The notes under the pieces were generated by a model. The model searched no databases and was not told where the DNA came from. It was given only the letters and a program-made list of their open reading frames with translations. A DNA stretch of 64,000 nt from Phlegmacium glaucopus (lineage: Eukaryota > Basidiomycota > Agaricomycetes > Agaricales > Cortinariaceae). Position numbers and translations under genes: made by a program. Where the stretch lies: assembly GCA_015039465.1 (NCBI GenBank), contig MU129999.1, positions 354,862-418,861 on the forward strand, in the 5' to 3' direction. Positions 41,984 through 52,846 of this stretch are shown here, one piece after another (within the stretch, counting starts at the first letter, position 1; the number at the start of each line of letters is the position of its first letter).

Positions 41984-43585
41984 TTACCCAGTTTTGGTCT
42001 TGAGCTGCCTCCACAACGTTAAATACATCAAACCTCCAATACCGACGACTGCGATTTGCACTCCTGCATAATTGATCATCCCCATCTTGACACCTGCACC
42101 TCCTAAAATAGCGCCAGTGACACGTCCTACGAAATTGCTGTATTGTATAGCCATACTGACCCTGCCGTTCCAGGCGTCAGGGAGCTGTTTAGAGAGCAGG
42201 CTCAGAGTACAGGTGCTAGCCAGGTTGAAGCCCAATGCGATGAGGAACCAACATGCTAACAAGGAACCGAAGTGGACCTTGTCGGTGTATAGGATGGCGA
42301 ACATGATTAGGAGGCCGATAAGCCCTAGGGTTGTTCCGGATGCTAAAACGACTCGGTCTTGGATTCTGCGAGCGTATCGGACGTTGAGAATGAGGAAAGG
42401 GAATGCTGCGATTCCTCCGAGTGCGATAAAGTTTCCCGCACGGAAAGGAGAGTAGCCAAGCGCTTGAGCGGTGAAGACGGGAATATTGGATTCCCAGCTA
42501 CCCAGGATGAAGAAGCAGGTCATGGCATAGTAACACATGCATATGATGACTCCCCACTGCTGAGGAGTCACCTGTTGCCGTTCTACTGCTGGTGGTTGAG
42601 ACCCATTGGTTTGCAATGATAACTCGTATGATTCTCCTTGAGGTCGAATAGGCACGTCGTTAAATATCTGAGTGCTTAATATCCAGAATAAAATCCAGAC
42701 GACAGACATAACCCAACCAGGGCTAGTCATTCCGTTGAATACCTTGTTTGCGAAGCCGATTTTGTAAAGAAGACCGCCTATGAAGGGACCTACGGAGAAA
42801 CCGAACACTTGGCCAATGACAAGCCAACTGGCGAGTGTTGTCCGCTGACGGATACCGACGATGCGTGGGTCAGAACAGTATCGTTTGGTGTACATGAAGG
42901 AGATAAATCCGAAACCAGTTATTATCCGACCTATCAAGATGAGGTAAAGGAAGTTTGCGCGGTAGGCTAGGGCATATAAGACGTTTCCGAGGATCATAGC
43001 TGCGTAGGAGATAGCGAGGGGTTGTCTGTAGCGTCCTGTAAAATAGGGATTTAATTGAGATAAGTGACATAAGAAAGTGAGGAAATGATCACCCCCATCG
43101 AGTCTTGTAGTGAATATCAAAGCAATACCCGAGAATATTACTGGGATACCAATAGTGAGACCGGAAAAGGTAGCTGAACCTCCGAGGTGTTCTGCATAGA
43201 TACTTGCAGACGAAATGACGATGAAGAAAGACAACTAAGTATATATATGTGTGTAAAAGAGTTCAGTTCCTGGGAAAGTCGTAAAGTCGCATAGACCTCC
43301 AATCACCTGAGAGAGCGCGTTGCCGCCGATAATGATGAACAAGGAGCTGAGGTTGGGTAGTTTGAATTCAGACCGTTCAATTGCATCTTGACCTTGGGTT
43401 TCATTAGCCAATCGCAACCTCGAACCTGACTCTGCACGGTGGGTCAATGGGTCCGAGTCACTGCTTATACCACCAGGCTCTGATAACCTTGATGTTGCAT
43501 AGTGTGATGACTCCTTACTAGGTGTTGCAGAGCCGTTACGGACGTAGTCTATTAGCATCGATGGGAGCAAGCGAGGCGAGGCCAT
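41984..43585 (-). CDS. Major facilitator superfamily transporter
   Basis: The first ATG in frame is 43585 (MASPRLLPSMLIDYVRNGSA). A hydrophilic N-terminal region is followed by exon 2 and about twelve hydrophobic segments: LSFFIVISSASIYAEHLGGS, IGIPVIFSGIALIFTTRLDG, ISYAAMILGNVLYALAYRAN, LILIGRIITGFGFISFMY, ASWLVIGQVFGFSVGPFIGG, WVMSVVWILFWILSTQIF, MCYYAMTCFFILG, AGNFIALGGIAAFPFLIL, GLIGLLIMFAIL and a final pair. An intron at about 43252-43307 and one of 54 nt (GTGATC...TTACAG), in frame and easily mistaken for coding, are inferred. GRIITGFGFIS resembles the MFS loop motif. Overall layout is near the MFSD8/CLN7 and SPX-MFS-like branch, but the substrate cannot be assigned. Confidence 0.8.
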
Positions 43586-43938
43586 TTCCAAGCAGATGGA
43601 GGTCAAATAATAAATCTTATCGACTGATCAATGCAGTATAAATAGCAGCGCTTCCCTTTCTTTGTCATCTTCGTATTCCCCGGCGCTGAGCTTCGCCCTG
43701 CAGCTATGTGATCTAGGGGTCATGCTGACAAATTTTGAATCCCCTCGTCACCCTGATGGAAGGAATTATTCATAGTATATGGTTCATTAAATTGAAACCT
43801 GACAGTTTAGTGACATATAGCCCAGCAAGATTGTTTTCAATCTACGGTTCCTTTCAAATTTCTCGTTAGTCCGTGAGGGGAAGGCTGATTGGTTGACAGC
43901 CGAGTTGTTTCTTCTGGAACTTCCTAAGATATAAAATC
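43586..43938. other. Intergenic region
   Basis: This lies between the MFS gene start and the 3' end of the next gene. Nothing recognisable was seen. Confidence 0.5.
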
Positions 43939-46847
43939 TCACGTTGGGGACCGGGAGTTGAATATCTGGAATTTGAGAGTGTGAGATTCTATCTTGACTT
44001 GTGTAAGACCGTCATCCGAGTCGACAGCGCCTGGGGCAGGTGAGCCACCAGAATGATGATACAAAATATCAATTTCTCGTAAGCCTTCTGGCCACGAGTT
44101 TGACTTGTAATGATCTGGGTCACGCGGCAGTTCATCTTTCCACAAGAAATGGAAGATTGCATGTCTGCGTCGAGGTTGTACCGTATGCCTCCCACCAGTA
44201 TCGGTACCGATGTTGTATTTGTTGATATCAGGGTCGATATCTGGAACATCACGCTTGACAAGTTCTTCACACAGCTGAATCTGACTTCCTCGTTCAAGGA
44301 AGAATGTGTTATTCCAGCGTTGAAGAACATCTTTGATCCTGTCGACGTTGAGGGTTTTTGTAGTATCATGATCATCCCAATGCGACTCGGAATGTACGTC
44401 CTAAGGAACAAAGATTTTATGTTTGTTTAGCCGGAATAATAGAGCATAGAGGTCAATTGAGCCAAGAATATTTTACATACCAATGCAAGTTTTTCGTAAT
44501 CCTCTTTTCCCAAGAGGCATGATGCCAAAACCTCTTCGGCGAGCGGTAATTTGGTTGACGTCGAGTCGGGAGAGACGCTGAATAGCTTTGTAACGTTTAT
44601 CTGTGGAGCGACTTGGAAATTCTGTTCCTTGGTATGTCGGTCCTCTCCTGCTACACAATTAGTGGGGGTAGTACTGCTGGTTTGGTCGGTTGATATTGTA
44701 TGAGAGATTTTTGGGAGGCTAGAGATTGGAGCTGATTTAGGTTGGACTGGTTTCGGAGGTAGATCAGGTTCTTTGATCAAAGAGTATTGTTGTCGTGACG
44801 AAGCTGAAGACGAAGAGGAAGAGGACGACGGAGAGGGAGACACAGGCCTCGAAGGAGGCTCAATTAATATCTCAAATGTCGAGGACAACTCGATAGAGTC
44901 CTTGGAATCCTTCGAAGGCCTGGATGATACCACCCGGTGGTTCCTAACGCCGCCAGTCTGATCATGACTTCTCGGACTTTGAGACCGACTATGATGTCGC
45001 AGTGTATCTTCAACTTGATGAACCTTCTCCTGCATCCACGACATGATTCTAGATTGCCACGCTCGATCCATAGCTTCGCCATACCGTCGAAGCGTGCTCG
45101 CTATAAGCACGAAATAGATGATGCCGAGAGCAAACACCACAGTGATGATGATCCGAGGAATTCTAACGTCATGTGCTGTCAGCGGTGCTCTGTTGGCATC
45201 GTCTGCTGTTCCTGTTCGCCACACAAATGACATGATACAGACACAGAACATGACGATAGACCTAAGGACGGATTAAATTTTGGTAGTCATTGATGACTAA
45301 ACTTTGACTACTCACCAAGCAAGCCACGTCGTTGGCATTGCCAACAAGACCCATACATTCCAAAAAATACTTGTCTTTGATTCCTGAGCTTCCCGGGCCC
45401 ATTCCGCAGCTTTGTAAGTTGTTCGCATGGTACCAAACCTAATGATAAACACGCAACCATAGAGAAGACTCATAAGGGCACAAATCATAGACAGGAGTGC
45501 TGTATATCTCGTCATGAGGTCGTCTGCAGCGCTCGGAATTTGAAGAATTGACAGAATAGCCCTAATAAAATCAGATTAGATTGTATAAAATGGATTTGTA
45601 GAGACCTTACGAAAGGAGTAGAACCGAAATAATGTTCAGTGTTTTCCATTCTCTTAGTAGGGAATCGATGAACAACCCCCAAGATCTTTGTAGATTTATA
45701 TATGGGGGACTAGAACACATGATCATAGCATCGAAGTGATGGAAAGTTGCTGGATCCTTTGATTTAGAAACCTCCAGAGCCATCTTTTTGATTTCGGGCA
45801 TGCTCATCTCTGCGTCTTGGAAAATGCGAGCAACACGAGAGAAATACAAGTAGGGGAGACGGAGGAGGAGGTGGAGATAGATTTGACGAGGTAGAGTGTC
45901 GATCATGAATGCGAATAGGTAGGTTGATAAGTCGGTTTCTTCCTTTTCAGATAGAGATAATGGACCGTCACTTTCAATTGTAGGTTCTTCTTCGGCCTTG
46001 CTTAAACCATCTAGCGTAGTATGGTAAGTAATCTCCGACGATTTCGAAATAATTTATGTAATATAATACACACATGGCGGGTGTTGAGTTTCTTTCTCGG
46101 GTTGACTAGTAGCATCTAACGCAATGGTCAGTAACAATCAAACATAATAAATTAAATGCGCACATCGCGGGGCCTCTGTTGCCATTCGTGATGTATTCTC
46201 TCTCGCTTGAGTTGATGGACTACCAGTACGGCTGGTATTATGCCGTCCATGTGGCCTTGGGTTCTCACTTGTGGAATATTGAGGCCTAATATCTATGGAT
46301 CTTGGGTTCAGTAGTTGTGATTTTTTATTTATTGTTTAAACCTACCCGACCCTCGATACTCCTCCTCCCAGATATCTGCATCGGTCTCGTCTTCTCTAAT
46401 AACATTCAAAGGGCTGTCAGAAATACCGAAGGAGGCCCGCTCAACCATGGGAGTGGGAGAGGTTCTGAATGGTATTGGAGAGCTAGTGCGCCGGTCTGTG
46501 ATACCCCATTGAGTGAAGCCTGAGTGTGATCGTTGAGGTAGAGGACGTGCGATCGCGTGATGTGGCGGATCTAATGGAGTAGAATCAGCTCGACTCGTAA
46601 GTTCGTGTGGAGGGGGTAGTCGGATATGTTCGTTATGAGTCAGAGATGGAATGAATCCATCTGGAGGAATGGATGGCAATAGGACGGTGGGTTGTCGTTC
46701 AACTTGAGGAGTATCGTCCATTGTATTCGCACGACGGGGTGTCATGATATTTTTTAAGCCATATGCGACTGACGGTTTGAATGGATCAATAGGGATGAAT
46801 GAAGATTCTGAGGATCTACGATAGCTTGGATGGCGCAAATCTTCCAT
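43939..46847 (-). CDS. Multi-pass membrane protein with disordered ends
   Basis: The start at 46847 gives MEDLRHPSYRRSSESSFIPI. A long proline/serine-rich N-terminus is split over short exons, one of about 42 nt. A conserved helical part follows (PRQIYLHLLLRLPYLYFSRV, EMSMPEIKKMALEV). Hydrophobic segments follow: LNIISVLLLSAILSILQI, RYTALLSMICALMSLLYGCV, NVWVLLAMPTTWLAWSIVMF, IIITVVFALGIIYFVLIAS. The C-terminal part is cytosolic, with a serine run, then a segment ending DELPRDPDHYKSNSWPEGLR, stop at 43939. This layout is common in mushroom genomes as an uncharacterised membrane protein with four or so helices. Exons from 46847 down to 43939 join in frame, so the gene looks intact. It is divergent from the DUF6535 gene, with 86 bp between the two ATGs. 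Confidence 0.7.
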
Positions 46848-46933
46848 GTTGGTGATACGGTTCTATGTGGGACCTGAACGCAGGTTTTCAACTTGTCACT
46901 GATATTCTGTGATGACAAGCTGACATATCGAAC

Positions 46934-49438
46934 ATGTCGCTGGAGAAGCGCCCGGGAAGTGCTGAGCCAAGTTCCCAACCCACATCTCCAACCAATCATT
47001 CTACGCCGGTGGGATGGATATCGAGGGAGGTGTGCTAGATAATACCATCCTAATTCGACATTTACTGACCTCGAACCATAAGATTTCGACAGCGGTGCAG
47101 ACAAATTATGGTCGATATACAACAAGGAGGCAGAAAATTACGACAGGGCCCTCATGGAGACGTGGAAAGACGACATGGATAGCATCATCATCTTCGTGTG
47201 TATGCATCACACTAATCCAGGTCTAGCTCATCCCATACAAGGCCGGTCTCTTTTCTGCCGTTTTAACCGCCTTCCTTGTTGATACATCAAAGAAACTCAA
47301 GGCAGATCCTACAGATCAGACAAATGCATATTGTTGAGCCAAACTGTGGTTCTCCTGGCCCAGATCTCACAACAGCTCGGGCCCAATGGCTCTCAGACTA
47401 TCATATCACTACCCCCACCGTTGGAACTGTTTAAGTTGATGCCTTCCGACATCCGCATCAACATTTTTTGGTACATGAGTCTAGGTTTTAGCATCACCGC
47501 TGCACTTGGGGCGACCCTTGTGCAGCAATGGGTCCGCGATTATCTACAGGTTTTTCAACGGCTCAGCGGTTCTTTAGAGTGCTCACGGATGCGGCAGTAC
47601 TTATTCCATGGATTATCTAGCAATCACATGTCCGGGTTAGTCGAGTGCATTCCTGCATTCATCCATATCTCGCTCTTCCTCTTCTTTATCGGTCTCGCTG
47701 AAAATCTCTTTGCCACCAACATTACTGTCGCTATCACAACAACCACTATCATCTGTTTCTGCGCTCTTTTCTACATCGCGTGTTCAGTTTTTCCTGTACT
47801 CTATCCCCAAACTCCTTTTCATACACCATTGTCCAACGTTTTCTGGAAGATGGGACAATTCATCCGCCCTCGCAAGTACAGGAATAGAAATACAGGAGGA
47901 AAATTTGTACCTGTGAGCTCTGACATGGCTAGGGGCCGTTTGCAACTTGCTATGGGTCACTCTAATAATCGCATGACGCGCGATACAGAGGCAATACGCT
48001 GGGTGCTCACCAAAATTACTGAAGACAGCGAGTTCGAGCCATTCGTTGCTAGCATTAGAGCATCACTGTGATAGCTTCGAATACTGTGGAAGCACTCAAG
48101 ATTCGTATCGAGAGTCTCCTGCGTTCCTGTGCCTTTTCAACTTTCTCTGACCAACAAACTCGATTCACACGTGCATGCGTTTGCATCGATGTTGTGGCAA
48201 CTCTCTCTCTAGGCATTAATGCTCAATTGAAGCTAGACATTGATAATTTCCTCATGGACAAAGTTCTTCGATATTTTGGTAAAGAGAAAAACACACGGGA
48301 TAAACTAGTGCGGGAGGCTGAGACTTCATTTGGCTCAGCCATGACCCTACGTCAGCTGTCAGACAACCAAGTGATAGATATATCACTCGAAATAAAATGG
48401 AAGTGCTTAGTGTTGATTGGGATGAAGAAAACCTTACAATCGGACTCCGACGATATCTTCAAGTCTTTTATGAGCTCCTATAAAAAATGTGTGGACTCAA
48501 AAGAATATGGGATCTACAAAGACGAAGCCATAACTAGTAGGGCACGGGAGGTCGATGATGAACTGTTGAAGGCGTGGAATGCAGCACGGCGACTTTCTTC
48601 AGAGCTGCGCGATATACCAGAGGAGCAGTTGACAGAAGAGAGGTTGGATGAATTGGTTCCGCATTGGAGGGGCCATATTGAAGCAATGGAAGAGTCCTTG
48701 TATGCCTTGAACCTGCGAGTGCATTCCTCAATCGACACAGCTGTGGTTAACCTTAGCTCCTACTTTTTCTGGACAACAGCTTCTGAGCTCTGGACAACAG
48801 CTTCTGAGCATCTGGGAGGCATCTTCTATGAATGGCCATTGATATTGGATCCACTGACAATTCGGGCAACATGGGAAGGAATAGATTGGGGGCCGACACC
48901 TCCTGGCACCTCCAAGTTGTTCATACCGCATCTAATACCCCCCCGCCTATTAATTTGTCACCTCCTGCTTTGTGCAGATCCCAGACGATGACCCAACTTT
49001 AATCCCTCGACGTCCCGAATCGACTTGATGGGTCTAGGTAGATTGCTGAAGAATCCTGAGATGCAGAGGCTTTTTGACACCCAGCGAGTGGACGAGGAAA
49101 GTGGACTTGGACTACAAGATCCACAAGCATATGTAAATCAATTCTGGCGGTTCAAAGACATAGGCGAGCGTGGGGGAGTTGGATTCATGATCGAGATGTT
49201 CTTTGCAACCTTCAGGTCGCTTGAGGGGAAATCGATGACAGATGAGTCGGGACAACTGATTAAAGCCGCGTTGCAAGCAATCATTGACAATGGAAGGTCT
49301 GAGAATTTCAAGGCCGCCAGTCAACCATTCTTGTTGGCACTGCGGCAAGACTTACAGATCCTATTGAACTCAATTCCGGAGACCCCACCGATGTATATCG
49401 TCTGGTTGTTGTTGAATAACTTGAATCTATTTGACTAG
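46934..49438 (+). pseudogene. DUF6535 family gene with frameshifts
   Basis: A likely start at 46934 gives MSLEKRPGSAEPSSQPTSPT. The DUF6535 core then reads DKLWSIYNKEAENYDRALME, WKDDMDSIIIF, AGLFSAVLTAFLVDTSKKLK, ISQQLGPNGS, IRINIFWYMSLGFSITAALG and ATLVQQWVRDYLQVFQR, with further membrane segments. Near 47325 the frame fails: NAY runs into TGT TGA, while shifting by one base restores LLSQTVVLLAQ. A second shift or stop lies at about 48068 (ASL then stop, with IASNTVEALKIRIESLLRSC continuing in another frame). Another stop lies at 48989. The phase between the first exon and the DKLWS exon also does not fit. DUF6535 proteins are membrane proteins of unknown role, expanded in agaricomycetes. 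An assembly error could explain one break but hardly all. Confidence 0.75.
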
Positions 49439-49446
49439 GGTGACAA

Positions 49447-50064
49447 CAAGGGGTACGCATGCACAAACTCAGCTACACGACCTTGTTTTTTGCGATTAAG
49501 GCTCCCAGGACCCTCCCCTCCCCACTTGTCTAATTAGGAAGGTCACATGATTTATATAATTATATTTTATGTTTTGTTTTTAATAAAATTTTAATTTAAT
49601 TAATCTTTTTGTCACCACTTTTGACTCCCAACCATATACCCCACATCTTTTTGTGTTCATCATCACAAAACCAACCTCCTGTTGGTCTTCCAAGTAGTCC
49701 TTGGCATGTGAGACAATACTAAAGTGATATTCATTTAGTAAAGAAAACTAGAAGAAAATAAGAAATTTACAGTCAATTTCCAAATTTAGACTTTGACAAT
49801 GCTTAGAGAGAGAGAAAGGCACTGATTTACTCAACAATGGCTATTTTTGTTACATGTGACTTAGCTTTTTGATAATAATGTGCAAAATTGATATTATTTT
49901 GCTCAAAATGGGTTCATTCTAGATAAAAATGATCTAATTTCTACATAGACTTTACCTAGGAACCACATTTTTGGCAAAAATAAAGTCCTAAAAAAAATAT
50001 GTTTAAGGGCTGACTGACCCCCTCCCAAGGTCATGTGCCGGAGTTTGCCAGTGCGTACCCCTTG
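49447..50064. mobile_element. hAT-type MITE, 618 bp
   Basis: Terminal inverted repeats of about 39 bp start CAAGGGGTACGCA at the left and end TGCGTACCCCTTG at the right; 13 outer bases match perfectly and about 31 of 39 overall. The element is flanked by a perfect 8-bp direct repeat, GGTGACAA, at 49439-49446 and 50065-50072. An 8-bp target duplication with CA-G-starting termini is typical of hAT transposons. The inside is AT-rich with no transposase, so the element is non-autonomous. The insertion point lies directly after the TAG stop (49436-49438) of the DUF6535 gene. Confidence 0.9.
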
Positions 50065-50340
50065 GGTGACAAGGTCCGACCCAAAGAAGAGAAAAAGAGC
50101 AGAATGAACAAGCGTAGGTGGATACTACTCAATACTAAGCAGGCTCCGTTCAGCGCTATATCGCTGTTGCTACAGCCCATCCGTATTTCCCGACGCGCAA
50201 GGAAGAATTTGAAAAATAAGAAAAAACCAATTAATAGTCACTTCGGTGTGACACGACATGAGAGACCAAATCATGTGATGCATCAAGAAATACGCGCTTG
50301 GTCCTCTGGAAACAATCATCTTATTGCCAACCTCACCACA

Positions 50341-52441
50341 ATGGCCGATGTAGAGATGGAGAACCCACCTGAAATGCTCGTTACCCGACGCCCAAAACGG
50401 AGTACAGCTGGAAATCGGTACGTTTCAAAGGCTTATACTGGGCAATTTCTATAGACACTGTGATTCAGAATGGAAGCGGCTCTCGCTGAAATGGCCTTGG
50501 ATGATACAAAAGATGTCGAGGACGATAGGGACTTCGTCGATGACAAGGGTACAGTCGTTAGGCTTACCTCCTTGGTCATAATCATTGATTTCCATTCAAG
50601 TTGAGGAGGACATATTTGGTTCCGACTTTGAAAGCACAGACGAAGAGGCCGAAAAAGTAGTAGGAGAGGCTGGCGAAAATGAAATAATCGATGAAGAACG
50701 AAAGATAAGAAAGGTGAATGTAATTAGCACGCCATTTTTGTATGGTGTTTAATGATATCTTGTTAGGCAGCCCGAAGCCGGCTCGACAAAATTACTGCTG
50801 CTGCTCATGCAAAGCACAAGACTACATTTAATCCTGACATCCAACTTTCCTCTACAGTTCAACCTAAGCCGAAGCCGAAACCTACCCAACGAGTCTCGCT
50901 AGGAGTCGTGGTCGATGCTGAAAGCGGGCAAGTCGTCAAATCAAGAAAACCATCTTCTGGGGTTGGCAAGAAGAGATTCAGCCAGCGGAGGCACACAATT
51001 CAAAATACGTCCGCGACTGTCACAAGGCTCAAGCAATCTCAGCAGAAGAAGGCAAGAACATGTTAAGATAATGTATATTACTCTGTGCGACTGATCAGCA
51101 TTTTTACAGGCTTCTCAACCGAAGAAGATGAAAATAGAGACGAGGAGATATACACAGGGAGAACTTATTGCTCTTGCTCTCGACACAGAAGAAGGGAATA
51201 TTGTCGAGCATCGAGATTATCTGAAGAACGAGGCGGAGAAGCGGAAACGCGCTCGAGTGGTCCGAACTACCATCGAAGGACCTTTGTTAAGGTGGATAAG
51301 CAAGAAAGAGGAGGTCAAAGTCGCAATTCCACCACTTCCTACCCTTCCTGTCTTAAATTACCCTCCAAGTCTGTCGCTCTACAGAGGTGCTTATGGTGCT
51401 TCTGGCCACTTGTTTAGTCCAATGGCATATTCATATACAACCGGTGCCACACATTATGCCATGAACGCCGCATCTTCTCCGACGCAACCCCTGGCAGCTG
51501 GTACTCCCTCAGCGAGTCAGCAACCAATGATGACGACTACTCAGTTTCATGCTTATCAACGGTATATGGACCCTGCTTATTCTGCATTTCCTATGTGGCC
51601 GCCTGCTCTACCCGGCCAACAAGCATCGTATTACCAAACCCCAGCGTCAACTAGTACAACCCCGACGTCACTAGCAACTTCGGCAACCGTACCTGCGGCA
51701 TCGGGAAATAGCGTGGCTAGTATTGTACAGCAGCAACCCCAACAACCCACCTCTGAGCCTGAAACTCGACTGGAGTCAGTCACGAAGAATTATGTGGTGC
51801 ATGAACTGGCACAACAGAAGAATACGCCTAAGCCTTCTTGGACGGATACTATGGGGTCAATGTTCGGTGATCATGTGAAGTGGGATGAAGTTAAGGTTTT
51901 CGTCGGGAAGAATCGACCGTTATGTGAGTAATCTTTTTTTATTGGCTTGCGGTTAACTTTATTTCTCTTTCCTTGGTAGCGCGTCCAAGGCAAACTTGTC
52001 CAATTACCGGACGACAAGCACACTATCTAGACCCACGGACAGGCGTTCCGTATGCTGATAGCAATGCATACAAGGTGCTCACGCAGATACTGCAGCATGA
52101 GTATGTTTGGAGCCCCTCATTGGGATGTTATATTAGCCAGGTGGACCCTCCGTCTGAAGCTATGGACGATGGGGACTAGTGAGCAAGGGATCATGAGACT
52201 CGACGAAAACGGTTGAGTTTGTAACTATTGTTCTTGTATGTGGGTCGATATGATGTTCTAGTGAAAAAAATTTCTGATCCCTAGTGATGATATCGACGCA
52301 GCTCGTCCAACGAAACCATTAACAAGCTCTAATCAACCAGTCAAGCTCATTCCTTATGGTTACCCAGATTGGAATAAAACCCACCAAGCCAAAGAACGAG
52401 TGTCTTTCCAAAAGCGAGGTCGTTTAAGTGCTACGTACTAG
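50341..52441 (+). CDS. SWC2: SWR1 complex subunit Swc2/YL1 (VPS72)
   Basis: The start at 50341 gives MADVEMENPPEMLVTRRPKR with STAGNRMEAALAEMAL after the first intron. The acidic YL1 N-terminal region (DIFGSDFESTDEEAEKV) and the basic stretch AARSRLDKITAAAHAKHK follow. Then come RRYTQGELIALALDTEEGNI, a proline/glutamine/serine-rich middle, and the YL1_C domain TCPITGRQAHYLDPRTG followed by YADSNAYKVLTQILQHEY. Swc2 binds histone H2A.Z-H2B and helps SWR1 deposit it in chromatin. Reading straight through, the frame stops at 52177-52179 (MDDGD). Splicing a 106-nt GTGAGC...CCCTAG intron (52179-52284) removes that stop and continues YDDIDAARPTKPLTSSNQ to a TAG at 52439-52441. I give the longer form. 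Confidence 0.88.
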
Positions 52442-52846
52442 TGGTCGTTTCCCATTGTTTCTTTAATTCATGGTGCATTCGGCCTTCAAACGTACCAATA
52501 CATAGCGAGGTCGACGGGTTCTTTGGAGTTCTTTGGTCGTGCTCATATGTTTAGCCATTTTTCTGACTTGTCGTAGTACGATGACCACGCTGATTAGAGT
52601 TGATGGTGCCAGTGAAATTTTAAGGTAGAGAATTCGGGCATCCTCGAGATTTAGGGAAATTTGAGAGCCAAGCTTGCCTAGCACTCAGCACTCAGGTGTA
52701 CGGCGAATTTTCCCAATTTTCTCGATTGGGAGGTCGTCGTTGGCAATTCACACCCAATTCAGCCGGGTTTGAACATCAAGGACTTGATTCGTAGACAAGG
52801 TTTACAGGGAGCTTGTGTATATAAAAGGTGTTTTTCTTGATGTACT
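52442..52846. other. Intergenic region (convergent 3' ends)
   Basis: This lies between SWC2 (+) and DUF4246 copy B (-). No feature was recognised. Confidence 0.5.
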
